Source of the DNA: Nocardioides panzhihuensis
Lineage (GTDB): Bacteria > Actinomycetota > Actinomycetes > Propionibacteriales > Nocardioidaceae
Assembly (NCBI RefSeq): GCF_013408335.1
Contig: NZ_JACBZR010000001.1
Coordinates: forward strand, 5,047,501 to 5,111,500
Direction: 5' to 3'
DNA: 64,000 nucleotides
Position 1 is the first letter of the stretch. Each line of letters begins with the position of its first letter. Below the pieces are notes generated by a model. The model ran no database searches. It was not told the DNA's origin and was given only the letters and a program-made list of their open reading frames with translations. This document shows, piece after piece, positions 25,181 through 34,307 of the stretch. Both the position numbers and the translations under genes were made by a program.

Positions 25181-26083
25181 ATGGAGACCACCGTGCTCGT
25201 CACCGGCGCGACCGGGTTCATCGGTCGACGACTGGTCGCGGAGCTGACCGAAGGCGGCACCAGGGTGCTCGCGATGACCAGGCGTCCGGACGACTACGAC
25301 GGCCCCGGCGAACCGGTGGGGGCCGACGTGGGCGACCCCTCCTCCCTGGCGACCGCGCTCGAAGGAGTCGATGTCGCGGTCTATCTGGTGCACTCGCTCG
25401 ATCACGACGACTTCGAGGATCGCGATGCGCGGGCAGCACGCTCTTTCGGTGCTGCCGCAGCCCGGGCCGGAGTACGCCAGATCGTCTATCTCGGCGGGCT
25501 CGGCGACGACGGCGACCTGTCGCCCCACCTGCGTTCCCGACGCGAGGTCGAATCCCTGCTCGGTGAGGCCGGCGTCCCCGTCACGACGCTGCGGGCGGCG
25601 ATCGTCGTAGGCCACGGCGGGATCTCCTGGGAGCTGACCCGGCAGCTGGTCAAGAACCTCCCGGCCATGGTGGTGCCGAAATGGACGGCCACACGGACAC
25701 AGCCCATCGCCGTCGACGACGTGATCCGCTATCTGGCAGGTGTCATCGACAACCCGGACGCGATCGGCGAGACCTTCGAGATCGGCGGCCCCGAGGCCAT
25801 GACGTACCTCGACATGCTGGCCGTCGCCTCCGAGCTGGCCAACGGCCGATCGATCCCGGTCGTCCCCGTGCCGGTGCTGACACCCCGGCTGTCGTCGTAC
25901 TGGCTGGCGCTGGTGACCGACGTCGACCTGACGACCGGGCGCAACCTGATCGACTCGATGACCACGGAGGTCGTCGTGCAGGACCGGCGCATCCTCGATG
26001 TCGTGCCCGGCGAGCCGCTGCCGTATCGCGAGGCTGTACGCCGAGCGCTGGCCGAGCGGCTGGCCGACGGGAAGAAGGTCTGA
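25181..26083 (+). CDS. NmrA-like NAD(P)-binding epimerase/reductase
   Basis: Encodes 300 aa of the atypical short-chain dehydrogenase group. The Rossmann motif VLVTGATGFIGRRLVAEL is at the N-terminus, DVGDPSSLATALEGVDVAVYLVHSL follows, and QIVYLGGLG replaces the classical YxxxK. Such proteins may be NAD(P)-sensing or act on quinones or glycolipids. The ATG at 25181, 6 nt after a TACGCT box, is preferred to a GTG at 25160. It follows the PNPOx-like gene by 35 bp. Confidence 0.88.
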   Translation: METTVLVTGATGFIGRRLVAELTEGGTRVLAMTRRPDDYDGPGEPVGADVGDPSSLATALEGVDVAVYLVHSLDHDDFEDRDARAARSFGAAAARAGVRQIVYLGGLGDDGDLSPHLRSRREVESLLGEAGVPVTTLRAAIVVGHGGISWELTRQLVKNLPAMVVPKWTATRTQPIAVDDVIRYLAGVIDNPDAIGETFEIGGPEAMTYLDMLAVASELANGRSIPVVPVPVLTPRLSSYWLALVTDVDLTTGRNLIDSMTTEVVVQDRRILDVVPGEPLPYREAVRRALAERLADGKKV

Positions 26084-26111
26084 GCGACCACGCTCGCCGC
26101 GTACGGCTCCC

Positions 26112-26819
26112 TCAGCCGAAGAGCAACGGCAGCGCCAGCAGCATCGACAGCGACCACGCGCAGTGCGTGAGGATCGGGGCGAGGACGCCGCCGGACGCGC
26201 GCCGCTCGAACCCGACCACGACCCCGAGCAGGATGGCAGCGAAGGCCAGCATCACGTTGCCGGTCGCCAACGTGGCGATCACGTAGGCGACCGACGTCCA
26301 GGCGACGGGGTGGCGGGGCAGGGCCGCATAGACCGCGCCGCGGAAGAACAGCTCCTCCGCCACACCGTTGACAGCCGTCACCACGATCAGGATCGGGAGC
26401 GAACCCTGGTCGGCGAAGTCGACCACCGAACGCACCTGCCGGTCCAGCCAGGCGATCTCTCGCACGACCAGGCCGCCGACCACGAAGACACCCGCCAGCC
26501 CCAGGCCGAGCAGGATCGGCGACAGCACGGGGCGTACGAGCCGGCGCTCGCCCTCCCCGTCCTGCTGCCAGGCACCGATTCGTCCCAGATGCAGCGGCCC
26601 GGAGGCGAATGCGCCGATCGCCCACACCCCGGCCAGGGCGAAGGTCGCCGGGTAGAACCAGAAGCTGCCCGGCTCGATCCGCAGCGAGACACCGAGCACC
26701 ATCGCGCCGAGCACCACGAAGGCGACCGTGACCAGCTGACGGCGACGCAGAGCAGCGTCACTCTGACGGTGGTCACGCGGAACCACGTCCCACAAGGACC
26801 GGCGCACCCAGCGACGCAC
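26112..26819 (-). CDS. CPBP-family intramembrane glutamic protease
   Basis: Encodes 235 aa with about seven membrane spans. The catalytic pair is in NGVAEELFFRGAVYAAL (EExxxR) with later FAAILLGVVVGFERR and the H of APILTHCAWSLSMLL, matching the Abi/CAAX-protease (CPBP) motifs. Members cleave prenylated proteins or process peptides such as bacteriocins and immunity factors. The GTG at 26819 is preceded by GAGGGGGTCTC, so the longer frame to 26957, which overlaps the cyclase gene, is rejected. Confidence 0.88.
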   Translation of the reverse strand: MRRWVRRSLWDVVPRDHRQSDAALRRRQLVTVAFVVLGAMVLGVSLRIEPGSFWFYPATFALAGVWAIGAFASGPLHLGRIGAWQQDGEGERRLVRPVLSPILLGLGLAGVFVVGGLVVREIAWLDRQVRSVVDFADQGSLPILIVVTAVNGVAEELFFRGAVYAALPRHPVAWTSVAYVIATLATGNVMLAFAAILLGVVVGFERRASGGVLAPILTHCAWSLSMLLALPLLFG

Positions 26820-26916
26820 GAGACCCCCTCGCTCCGGTGACGGCTGCGTTCGCGTCCAACCTACGGGGCCGACGTGACGAGGCAGGCGTATCGGACAGCC
26901 TGTGGTCGAAGATTCG

Positions 26917-27891
26917 TCAGATGACGGCGACGGCGTTCGCCGGCGATCCGGTCGCACCGGTGACGTTGAGCGGCTTCACGCTGAGGAAGGCCTCCCACCG
27001 TTGGAGATCGTCCATGCGGCGCGCCAACGGCCCGAGGCGCCACAGCTCTCCGAGCGGCATGCCGAGCTTGGCCAGGAACTCCTGATGCATCGTGCCCCGG
27101 TCGTTCAATGCCGTCTGGAGGAAGGGTGAATCGGGTACGGCCGGCAGACACTCGACCGCGAAGGTGTCCGCGGCGAGCAGCGCCAGCCCGGTGTCCCAGG
27201 CCCAGTCGAGGACCTCCTCGCTCTGGGCGATGCCGGTGGCGCGGCCGAGCGCCTGCTGCGCCAGCTTCTGCTCGGCGGTGAGCCCGAGGAACCACTCGCA
27301 CCACCCGGTGTGGAGCATGACGACATCACCGGCGCGCAGCTCGATCGACTGTGCGGTCAGGGCATGGTCGATGTAGTCGTACGGGATCGGCTGGCCGGCC
27401 TCGTGGTCGAGGGTCTCCTCACGCCGGGCGAGGAGGCCGGCGATGTCCACCAGGACGCCGCGGCTGACGATGGGGCGGTCGGCCCACACCTGGATGCCGA
27501 GCTCCTCGGTCCCTGGCGCGATCAGCTCGTCGGCGGTCCCACCGTAGAACCCGGCGTCGTCGGCACGCCGGTGCCGCAGCCCGTCGATCTGGGTCGAGGA
27601 CTGGAGGTAGTAGCCGTTCAGGTAGTCGCCGCGATGAGCCGGGTGGTCGCCGTAGATGATGTGCTCGGCCGGCTTCGCGGTCTGGGACATCCCTGGCATG
27701 AACGCGTTGATCGGGTAGTCGAGCCCGAAGGTCTCGCCGAGCTGGACGAGGCCGGCCGCGGCCACCACGCTCTCCTCGTCCGCGAAGGATGGGGTGCCGC
27801 GCCAGGGATCCGCGAAGAGCTCCCAGGACGTGCCACGCAGCAGGCCGGGTCGGTCGTGGAGCTCGGCCCGGGTCGGGAGATCGTGCGTCAT
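26917..27891 (-). CDS. Cyclase-family (kynurenine formamidase-like) hydrolase
   Basis: Encodes 324 aa of the PF04199 cyclase fold. The metal-site region reads YLQSSTQIDGLRHRR, corresponding to the variant S-T-Q-x-D-x-x-x-H form of the usual HxGTHxDxxxH motif, and GDVVMLHTGWCEWF and DTFAVECLPA are further family features. Relatives hydrolyse N-formylkynurenine, isatin or cyclic amides with a divalent metal. The protein is longer than the typical ~220 aa because of an N-terminal extension. The substrate is uncertain. Confidence 0.85.
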   Translation of the reverse strand: MTHDLPTRAELHDRPGLLRGTSWELFADPWRGTPSFADEESVVAAAGLVQLGETFGLDYPINAFMPGMSQTAKPAEHIIYGDHPAHRGDYLNGYYLQSSTQIDGLRHRRADDAGFYGGTADELIAPGTEELGIQVWADRPIVSRGVLVDIAGLLARREETLDHEAGQPIPYDYIDHALTAQSIELRAGDVVMLHTGWCEWFLGLTAEQKLAQQALGRATGIAQSEEVLDWAWDTGLALLAADTFAVECLPAVPDSPFLQTALNDRGTMHQEFLAKLGMPLGELWRLGPLARRMDDLQRWEAFLSVKPLNVTGATGSPANAVAVI

Positions 27892-28099
27892 CGGGCCGCT
27901 CGCAGACCGGAACCGACGTGGGTGAGGTAGGCGGTGTGGGGGATCGATTTCGCCATGGTTCGTCGCTTTCTCAGGCCGGCGGGACGCCGGGGCCAGATTC
28001 TTCGCGATGGCACCGTCGCGGCGCCAGGGCTTGTCGGAGATTGCTCGGCAAAAATACCGGCGCCCCTATCGCCAACGCCTGCCCGAGACGGGCCGTCAG

Positions 28100-28447
28100 C
28101 TAGCTGGCGTGATGCTCGCGGTAACGCTGATAGAGCCGCTCCAAGAACGCTTCGAGCTCGGTGGCCATCTCCTTGTCCAACGTGGGGAAGGAGAAGGTCG
28201 CCTTGCCCGTACGGCGCTTCTGGAACGCCTCCGATGAGCCCTCGAGCGCGTCCGGCCAGGTGTCGACGGCGATCGCATAGAGGCTCACCTTGTTCGCGCT
28301 TCGCTTGACGGCGGCGAAGTAGTCGTGAGCGCCGGAACCGGGCCAGCGCAGCGACGGCATCCCGTAGATCGTCGCTTCCTCGAGCTCTGCGCGGTAACGG
28401 TCGAGGAGCGTCCAGATCCGGTCTTCGACGGCATCGAGGGCGGCCAT
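28100..28447 (-). CDS. DUF1801-like protein (second copy)
   Basis: Encodes 115 aa. EEATIYGMPSLRWPGSGAHDYFAAVKRSANKVSLYAI matches the DUF1801/YdhG fold, with a C-terminal helix rich in charged residues (MATELEAFLERLYQRYREHH). The frame is open to 28732, but that part overlaps the secreted-protein gene and lacks homology. The ATG at 28447 is the first in the domain. It is unrelated in detail to the DUF1801 protein at 18399. Confidence 0.75.
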   Translation of the reverse strand: MAALDAVEDRIWTLLDRYRAELEEATIYGMPSLRWPGSGAHDYFAAVKRSANKVSLYAIAVDTWPDALEGSSEAFQKRRTGKATFSFPTLDKEMATELEAFLERLYQRYREHHAS

Positions 28448-28493
28448 CTCAGGAGCGTATCCTCCGGGTCGGTCGCCTGGCGTCACCTCACCA

Positions 28494-30035
28494 TCAGTTG
28501 TTCGGGCATCGCTTCGCGGTCCGGGCAGAGAACGAGACTCCGAATTTCCACACGACCAGGTCGTACTGTCCCCCTGCCGCATTCTCGAAGCAGGTTTCGC
28601 CGGCCCCGACCGGCACCATCTCCCCAGAAGGCGTGAGAAGTTGGCCATCGGTCGAAGATGACATGACGAAGGTCGTGCCTGCTGGAACGGTGAGTCGGAA
28701 TCGGCCGCCGCCCGACGTCCTGGTCGGACCACCGGAGACCCAGCCGCCGTCCAGCGTTGCGTCCGTCGTGACGATCGGCTCCAGGTTGTCCCTCACATCG
28801 AGCGGTTCCAGCCCGTGCGCGATATAGCGGAGAGTGTGCGTGCCGGCCTTCTTCAGCCGAAACACTTGGCTGTTGCCGTAGGTCGTCCGCACGGGATAGA
28901 GCGACTGAACCGGGAGGCCGTCGGGGTCGAGGATTGAGCGGAAGGGTGCAGGCAGCTGCTCATACTCCGACACTGTCAGGACATACATGTCGTCAGGAGA
29001 AGCCGGGACGGAGTAGTCCACGATCTGGCCTGGGCGGTCTTGGTCGGCGTTGCAGCAGCCCTGATCGTACGCCTTCGTCTTGGCCGTCGAGGTCCAGATC
29101 GTGACCGGTCCTGACACTCCGGTGTCGTAGACATGGGACGTCAGTCGATAGGTGCCCGTCGCAGGGGCACGGAATGTGGAGACACGCTGCTGGTAGGGCT
29201 CCAGGGTCGCGATCGGAGTGCCGTTGAGTTCGACATTGACCGTCGAGGCACGGGCCTCGGCGTCGATGGCGACCGAGACGAGGTCACCGGCCGTCGCGGG
29301 CAGCGTGAACGAGGCATATCCGGTGGCAGGGTCAGCGACGAGGGCACCGATCTGCGTCTCTTGGTTCATCGCCAGCGGGACTGGCCGCTGGACGGCGCTG
29401 AGGGTGGCGGAGTAGCCGCTCAGCCGTGGCCCCGAGGGCGCGCTCATCATGCGGAAGCGCCAGCCGTTCGGGCGGCCGTCGACGTCCACTCGGAAGCGCC
29501 CCGCGGAATCGGAGACCGCACCTGGGCCGGTTGTCACCCACGCGCCGGTCGTCGGGTTCAAGTGCTGGGCGTTGACCAGGGTGTCCGCCGGAGCGGTGCC
29601 GGTCACCCGAGTGACCCAGAGGCGGTCGGAGCGCAGAAACACCGATGTCGCTGCCGTCACCTTCGGGCGCCACGTGACCGTGACGGAGATCGTCCGCGAC
29701 GTGGCCGCGGACTGGCCGAGCTGAGCGGGCTTACGTACGCGGTAGCGCTGAGCTCCTCGCGGCGGCGTGACGCGGAAGGAGAAGCGACGGGTGTCGACGA
29801 GGGTCTTGCGAGCGACCCGCCGCCAGGCGCCGTCGTACCAGCGCTGCAGGTCGACGACGCTGCCAAGCCTCGCACCCCACGCTGTGCCGCTGATCCGGAC
29901 AGCCGAGCCTTCGCTCACGGTGGAGGCCGACGCGGTGACCGAGATCGAGACGGCCGCAGTAGCTGGTGGCGCCAGGACAGCGACGCTGAACATCAGTGAG
30001 AGCACGCTCACAGCGGCGAGGACCGACTTGCGCAT
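28494..30035 (-). CDS. Secreted beta-sandwich repeat protein of unknown function
   Basis: Encodes 513 aa. Residues 1-28 form a signal peptide (MRKSVLAAVSVLSLMFSVAVLAPPATAA; cleavage after ATAA). The rest appears all-beta: an Ig-like unit (SASTVSEGSAVRISGTAWGARLGSVVDLQRWYDGAWRRVA) resembling bacterial fibronectin/invasin domains, then segments resembling pre-peptidase C-terminal domains (ATAGDLVSVAIDAEARASTVNVELNG). There is no catalytic motif, sortase signal or membrane anchor. A cell-wall or extracellular adhesin-like or carbohydrate-binding role is an inference. Four Cys near CCNADQ/CFENA/KRCPN could form disulfides. Confidence 0.8.
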   Translation of the reverse strand: MRKSVLAAVSVLSLMFSVAVLAPPATAAVSISVTASASTVSEGSAVRISGTAWGARLGSVVDLQRWYDGAWRRVARKTLVDTRRFSFRVTPPRGAQRYRVRKPAQLGQSAATSRTISVTVTWRPKVTAATSVFLRSDRLWVTRVTGTAPADTLVNAQHLNPTTGAWVTTGPGAVSDSAGRFRVDVDGRPNGWRFRMMSAPSGPRLSGYSATLSAVQRPVPLAMNQETQIGALVADPATGYASFTLPATAGDLVSVAIDAEARASTVNVELNGTPIATLEPYQQRVSTFRAPATGTYRLTSHVYDTGVSGPVTIWTSTAKTKAYDQGCCNADQDRPGQIVDYSVPASPDDMYVLTVSEYEQLPAPFRSILDPDGLPVQSLYPVRTTYGNSQVFRLKKAGTHTLRYIAHGLEPLDVRDNLEPIVTTDATLDGGWVSGGPTRTSGGGRFRLTVPAGTTFVMSSSTDGQLLTPSGEMVPVGAGETCFENAAGGQYDLVVWKFGVSFSARTAKRCPNN

Positions 30036-30117
30036 ATCTGCTCCTATGTCCAGCCCAGACGGGCTCAGGCATTAAAGCAGGCGCAGGTGGCGGGCGACAA
30101 TGACGATCATTGGCCAG

Positions 30118-30225
30118 ATGCTGACTAGAACTGTCGCGTGCCGAATCCTCGAGTTCTCGGACGCAACAGCGAAGCGGTACGCCCGTGACGAGGAGCCGCA
30201 TGCTCTCTACGCGTCCGGCATCTGA
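30118..30225 (+). CDS. Possible 35-aa peptide (weak)
   Basis: An ATG at 30118 opens a 35-codon frame ending TGA at 30225. Its last part reads SDATAKRYARDEEPHALYASGI, which looks protein-like but matches nothing recognised. No ribosome-binding site is evident. It sits in the 195-bp gap between the secreted-protein gene and dnaB and could equally be a relic. Confidence 0.15.
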   Translation: MLTRTVACRILEFSDATAKRYARDEEPHALYASGI

Positions 30226-30231
30226 CGTCCT

Positions 30232-31662
30232 TCAGTGGGCCATGTCGACGAAGCGGCTGTAGTGGCCCTGGAAGGCGACGACGAGGTCGCGGGTGGGGCC
30301 GTTACGGTGCTTGGCGATGATCACGTCGGCCTCGCCGGGGCGGGTCGACTCCTTCTCGTAGACGTCGTCGCGGTGGAGGAGGACGACCATGTCGGCATCC
30401 TGCTCCAACGATCCCGACTCACGCAGGTCGGAGACCGCCGGGCGCTTGTCGGCACGCTGCTCGGAGCCACGGTTGAGCTGGGACAACGCGATGATCGGGA
30501 CCTCGAGCTCCTTGGCCAGCAGCTTGATCTGACGGGAGAACTCGGAGACCTCGAGCTGGCGGGACTCGACCTTCTTGCCGGAGCTCATCAGCTGGAGGTA
30601 GTCGATGACGATCAGCTTGAGGTCGTGGCGCTGCTTGAGCCTTCTGGCCTTGCTCCGGATCTCCATCATCGTCATGTTGGGGCTGTCGTCGATGAACATC
30701 GGCGCACTGGAGACCTCGCCCATCTTGCGGGCCAGCTTGTTCCAGTCGTCGTCGGACATGTTGCCGTTGCGGATGTGGTTGAGCGGCACCTTCGCCTCGG
30801 CGCTCAGCAGACGCATCGTGATCTCGGAGCGGCTCATCTCCAGGCTGAAGAAGACGCTGGTCAGGTTGTTGTGGATCGAGGCCGCGCGGCAGAAGTCCAG
30901 AGCAAGGGTTGACTTTCCCATGGCCGGACGGGCCGCGACGATGATCATCTGACCGCCGTGGAAGCCGTTGGTGAGCTCGTCGAAGTCGGCGAAGCCGGTG
31001 GGCACGCCGTAGAGGCCGGCCTCGCGGTTGGAGATCGCCTCGATCTCGTCGAGGACGCCGTCCATGATGTCGGCGAGCGGAGAGTAGTCCTCGCCCGAGC
31101 GCTTGTCGGTGAGCTTGAAGACCTCTGCCTGGGCCTCGTCGACGATGTTGTCGACCTCGCCCTCGCCGGCGTAGCCGATCTGGACGATCTTGGTGCCGGC
31201 CTCGACCAGGCGGCGAAGAACGGATTTCTCGCGGACGATCTCGCCGTAGTAGCCCGCGTTGGCGGCGATCGGGACGTTGGAGGCGAGCGTGTGCAGGTAG
31301 GGGGCACCACCGATGCGGTCGAGCTCGGCCTTGCGGCGCAGCTCGTCGGCGACCGTCACCATGTCGGCAGGCTCGCCGCGACCGTAGAGGTCGATGATCG
31401 CGTCGTAGATGGTCTCGTGGGTCGGGCGATAGAAGTCGGTGCCGCGCAGCGTCTCGGAGACGTCGGCGATGGCGTCCTTCGAGATCAGCATCGACCCGAG
31501 GACCGCCTGCTCGGCGGCCATGTCCTGCGGCGGCGTGCGGTCGTTGACCGCGCGCGGGGCGTTGCCCGGCTCGTACGCCGCGGGACCGTCACCCCACTCC
31601 TCGAACGGCGGCTCCGGGAAGTCGCCCGAACCGCCCATCGAGCCGGTCTCGGTGACGCTCAT
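30232..31662 (-). CDS. dnaB: Replicative DNA helicase DnaB
   Basis: Encodes 476 aa. The N-terminal domain starts PPQDMAAEQAVLGSMLISKDAI, and the RecA-like motor has Walker A (VAARPAMGKSTLALDF), Walker B (LKLIVIDYLQLM) and the arginine-finger region (VPIIALSQLNRGSEQRADKRP, given by its key residues). DnaB unwinds DNA as a hexamer at the fork. There is no intein, unlike several mycobacterial dnaB genes. Start choice: ATG at 31662, with GGAGG 8 nt upstream, over the ATG at 31668. It lies downstream of the rplI operon region on the same strand but separated by MATE and DinB genes on the other strand. Confidence 0.97.
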   Translation of the reverse strand: MSVTETGSMGGSGDFPEPPFEEWGDGPAAYEPGNAPRAVNDRTPPQDMAAEQAVLGSMLISKDAIADVSETLRGTDFYRPTHETIYDAIIDLYGRGEPADMVTVADELRRKAELDRIGGAPYLHTLASNVPIAANAGYYGEIVREKSVLRRLVEAGTKIVQIGYAGEGEVDNIVDEAQAEVFKLTDKRSGEDYSPLADIMDGVLDEIEAISNREAGLYGVPTGFADFDELTNGFHGGQMIIVAARPAMGKSTLALDFCRAASIHNNLTSVFFSLEMSRSEITMRLLSAEAKVPLNHIRNGNMSDDDWNKLARKMGEVSSAPMFIDDSPNMTMMEIRSKARRLKQRHDLKLIVIDYLQLMSSGKKVESRQLEVSEFSRQIKLLAKELEVPIIALSQLNRGSEQRADKRPAVSDLRESGSLEQDADMVVLLHRDDVYEKESTRPGEADVIIAKHRNGPTRDLVVAFQGHYSRFVDMAH

Positions 31663-31830
31663 TCCCATGCCCTCCCTGGTCTGCGGATCGTCGCGGCGTG
31701 ATCTCGATCGATCCCGGCCCACGCTACGGGTGAGCACCGACAGTCCTGCTCGCGCAGCCATCGGCCGACTGTTCGACGACACCTCAAGTCTCCGTGACCC
31801 TACGTCGCTCACCACATCGGCGACAGCAAG

Positions 31831-32087
31831 TTATCCACAGGCCCTGGGGATAACTAGGGGATAGCGGTGGACGAGGTGCTGGTCAATGTGAACAGCCTGG
31901 GGAACCGCCTGTGCATAACTGGTGCAGAATCACTTCCAGAGTGCTTCTGAACTGGTGTTTTACTCTCTCGGACCTGTGGACGAAAGAAAGTACGCCACGT
32001 ATCCGCGTTCACACCCGGCATGGCTGTGCCGATACGGGCGTTTTGTCGACATAGCGCCGCGACGACGTTTTCCACAGGTTTTCCACC
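31831..32087. other. Cluster of DnaA-box-like sites upstream of dnaB
   Basis: The non-coding interval 31663-32132 carries TTATCCACA (31831-31839), an inverted TTATCCCCA-type box (31845-31853), an inverted TTATGCACA (31910-31918), an inverted TCGTCCACA (31975-31983) and TTTTCCACA (32068-32076) followed by GTTTTCCACC (32078-32087). The first two form a head-to-head pair 5 bp apart. The interval is less GC-rich than the flanks. Either this regulates dnaB by DnaA or it has an origin-like or DnaA-titrating role; dnaA and dnaN are not in the window. Beyond these sites the interval appears empty. Confidence 0.55.
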
Positions 32088-32132
32088 TGCCCTGGAAAGC
32101 GCTCCGGGCTGACGGTGTTTAACCTTGACGCC

Positions 32133-33488
32133 GTGACGAACCCGGCGGATGCGACGACCTACTCGAAGACCGACCGCCGAGGTCTCGACAAGGAGATCTG
32201 GCGACTCGCGATCCCCGCGTTCCTGGCCCTCGTGGCTGAGCCGCTCTTCCTGCTGTCCGACTCCGCGATCGTGGGTCACCTCGGCACCAGCGAGCTCGCC
32301 GGCCTCGGTGTCGCAGGCGTCGTCCTCCAGACGATCGTCGGTCTCTGCGTCTTCCTGGCGTACGGCACCACAGCATCGGTCGCCCGCCGCATCGGTGCCG
32401 GGGACACCTCCGGTGCGCTTCGTCAGGGGATCGACGGGATCTGGCTCGCCGTCATCATCGGCGTCGTCGTCACCGTGCCGGTGATGGTGCTGGCCGAGCC
32501 GCTCTGTCGCGCGGTCGGCGCAGGCGACGAGGTGGTCGGGCCGGCGACGACCTACCTCCGGATCGCAGTCCTCGGTGTGACACCGCTGCTGATGATGCTC
32601 GCGGCCACCGGCGTGCTCCGCGGGCTGCAGGACACACGTACGCCGCTGGTCGCGGCGGTCGTCGCCAACGTACTCAACATCGTGCTCAACGTCGCTCTCG
32701 TCTACGGAGCGGGCCTCGGGATCGCCGGTTCGGCGATCGGATCGGTGATCGCGCAGGTGCTGGCCGCCGCGATGCTGACCTACGTCGTGGTGCGGGCAGC
32801 CCGCAAGGAGGGGGCGCCGTTGCGCCCGGACCTGCCCGGGATCCGGGCTGCCGCGCGAGCAGGCGTGGCCCTCGTGGTGCGTACGCTGACGCTGCGCCTG
32901 GCGCTCCTGGCCACGACGTATGCCGTCACTCATCTCGCAGTCGGCGACCAGGCCGTCGGGTTGGCGACCCACCAGATCGCCTTCACGCTGTGGACGTTCC
33001 TGGCGTTCGTGCTCGATGCGATCGCGATCGCTGCGCAGGCGCTGACGGGGCGGTCGCTGGGTGCGGGCGATGCCGACGAGACTCGGGCCATCACGGCCCG
33101 GATGGTGTGGTGGGGCGTCGTGATCGGGGTCGGGACCGGCGTACTGCTGGCGTCTGTCTCGCCGTTCCTCGGCGCGCTCTTCACCGGGGACCCGGCGGTG
33201 CGGGAGCTGCTGGTGCCGGTGGTGCTCGTGGCGGCGATCGCGCAACCGATCGCGGGCGTCGTCTTCGTGCTCGACGGGGTGCTCATCGGCGCCGGCGACG
33301 GTCGCTATCTGGCCTGGGGCGGAGTCTGGACGCTGGTCGCCTACGTTCCGCTCGTCGCCCTGGTCGTCGTGCTCGGCGGCGGGCTGGTGTGGGTGTGGAT
33401 CTCCTTCGCGGTCGGGTTCATGGGAGCTCGGTTCGTGGTGCTGACTCTCCGGGCGCGGTCCGACCGCTGGCTGGTCACCGGCGTCTGA
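32133..33488 (+). CDS. MATE family efflux protein (DinF-like)
   Basis: Encodes 451 aa with twelve membrane spans in two homologous halves; EIWRLAIPAFLALVAEPLFLLSDSAIVGHLGTSELAGLGVAG is the characteristic first repeat and GLATHQIAFTLWTFLAFVLDAIAIAAQAL the second. MATE proteins export drugs or cations by Na+ or H+ antiport. The GTG at 32133 is preferred to one at 32115 because a TAACCT box lies 7 nt before it (leaderless). It diverges from dnaB across the DnaA-box cluster, though the two are not functionally related by sequence. Confidence 0.9.
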   Translation: MTNPADATTYSKTDRRGLDKEIWRLAIPAFLALVAEPLFLLSDSAIVGHLGTSELAGLGVAGVVLQTIVGLCVFLAYGTTASVARRIGAGDTSGALRQGIDGIWLAVIIGVVVTVPVMVLAEPLCRAVGAGDEVVGPATTYLRIAVLGVTPLLMMLAATGVLRGLQDTRTPLVAAVVANVLNIVLNVALVYGAGLGIAGSAIGSVIAQVLAAAMLTYVVVRAARKEGAPLRPDLPGIRAAARAGVALVVRTLTLRLALLATTYAVTHLAVGDQAVGLATHQIAFTLWTFLAFVLDAIAIAAQALTGRSLGAGDADETRAITARMVWWGVVIGVGTGVLLASVSPFLGALFTGDPAVRELLVPVVLVAAIAQPIAGVVFVLDGVLIGAGDGRYLAWGGVWTLVAYVPLVALVVVLGGGLVWVWISFAVGFMGARFVVLTLRARSDRWLVTGV

Positions 33489-33542
33489 ACCCGGCGCCGC
33501 AACTCGGTTGCATCGAACCCGGCTCGGCGTCAGGGTCAGCAC

Positions 33543-34118
33543 ATGCCCGCCGACCCGAAGAGCACGCTGAAGTCCTACATCGATGCCCGCCGCGAAGCCC
33601 TCATCTCCAAGGTCGAGGATCTCTCGGAGCGGGATGCCCGGTTGCCGCGTACGCCGACCGGCACCAACCTCCTCGGCATCATCAAGCACGTCATCGGGGT
33701 CGAGGCCGTCTACCTCGGGGCGACGTTCGGCCGTCCGTTCCCCGAGCCCGGGGCGCTGATCTCGGACGAGGTCTTCGAGGTCGACCCGCAGGCAGACTGG
33801 TACGCCACGGAGGACGAGACCCTCGAGGGGATCATCGGCCTCTACCGTCGGGTCATCGCGCACGGAGACGAGACGATCGACGCGCTGCCGCTGGACGCCA
33901 TCGGACACGTGCCGCACTGGGGCGGCGACGAAGTCACCCTGCACCAGATGCTCGTGCATCTCTTCGCCGATCTCGCCGGCCACGGCGGACAGGCCGACAT
34001 CCTCCGCGAGGAGATCGACGGCGCCGTCGGCTGGCGCAAGGCCGGCGACAACATCCCGTCGGAGTACGACTGGTCTGCGTACGTCGCCAAGCTGACCGAG
34101 ATCGCCAACAGATTCTGA
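33543..34118 (+). CDS. DinB/DUF664 family protein
   Basis: Encodes 191 aa. TLKSYIDARREALISKVEDLSERDARLPRTPTGTNLLGIIKHVIGVEAVYLG, then HQMLVHLFADLAGHGGQADILREEI are the helices that carry the three metal-binding His of the DinB-like four-helix bundle (mycothiol-dependent or stress-related enzymes). HVIG and HQM...H..GHGGQAD supply the ligands. It follows the MATE gene by 54 bp. The repeat element begins at the very end of the gene. Confidence 0.87.
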   Translation: MPADPKSTLKSYIDARREALISKVEDLSERDARLPRTPTGTNLLGIIKHVIGVEAVYLGATFGRPFPEPGALISDEVFEVDPQADWYATEDETLEGIIGLYRRVIAHGDETIDALPLDAIGHVPHWGGDEVTLHQMLVHLFADLAGHGGQADILREEIDGAVGWRKAGDNIPSEYDWSAYVAKLTEIANRF

Positions 34119-34254
34119 GCCGAGACGTCACCCCGGTCGGCCGAGACGTCACTCGCGTCGGTCGAGATGGCAATCAGATGCCCAGTCGGACGACCTGAGT
34201 GACGTCTCGGCCGACGTACCTGACGTCTCGGCCGACGGGAGTGACGTCTCGGCG
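34119..34254. repeat. Palindromic repeat element, intergenic copy
   Basis: Two forward half-sites (CGAGACGTCA at 34121 and 34142, 21 bp apart), a centre containing TCGAGATGGCA, and three inverted half-sites (TGACGTCTCGG near 34200, 34221 and 34242) make a nested inverted-repeat array. The same architecture with the same 21-bp unit and the same centre occurs inside copA at 37987-38100, where the interior is about 20 bp shorter. It starts at the last bases of the DinB gene and ends just before the rplI terminator. Confidence 0.85.
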
Positions 34255-34261
34255 AAAACGG

Positions 34262-34295
34262 ACAAGGCCCACCTCCCGGAGGAGGCGGGCCTTGT
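34262..34295 (-). terminator. rplI-operon terminator
   Basis: A hairpin with arms ACAAGGCCC-x-CCTCC and GGAGG-x-GGGCCTTGT around a CGGA loop lies 13 bp beyond the rplI stop codon on the minus strand. One internal mismatch is present. Confidence 0.8.
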
Positions 34296-34307
34296 GGAAT
34301 CCCTAGA

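Noticed and set aside
31668-31815. Longer dnaB start with an N-terminal extension to 31815
   Set aside because: The extension is Arg/Ser-rich, unlike DnaB, and the Shine-Dalgarno GGAGG is correctly spaced for ATG 31662.
31854-33983. Minus-strand ORF of 709 codons opposite the MATE gene
   Set aside because: It runs across the DnaA-box region and opposite a conserved membrane protein, and its composition is typical of an antisense frame.
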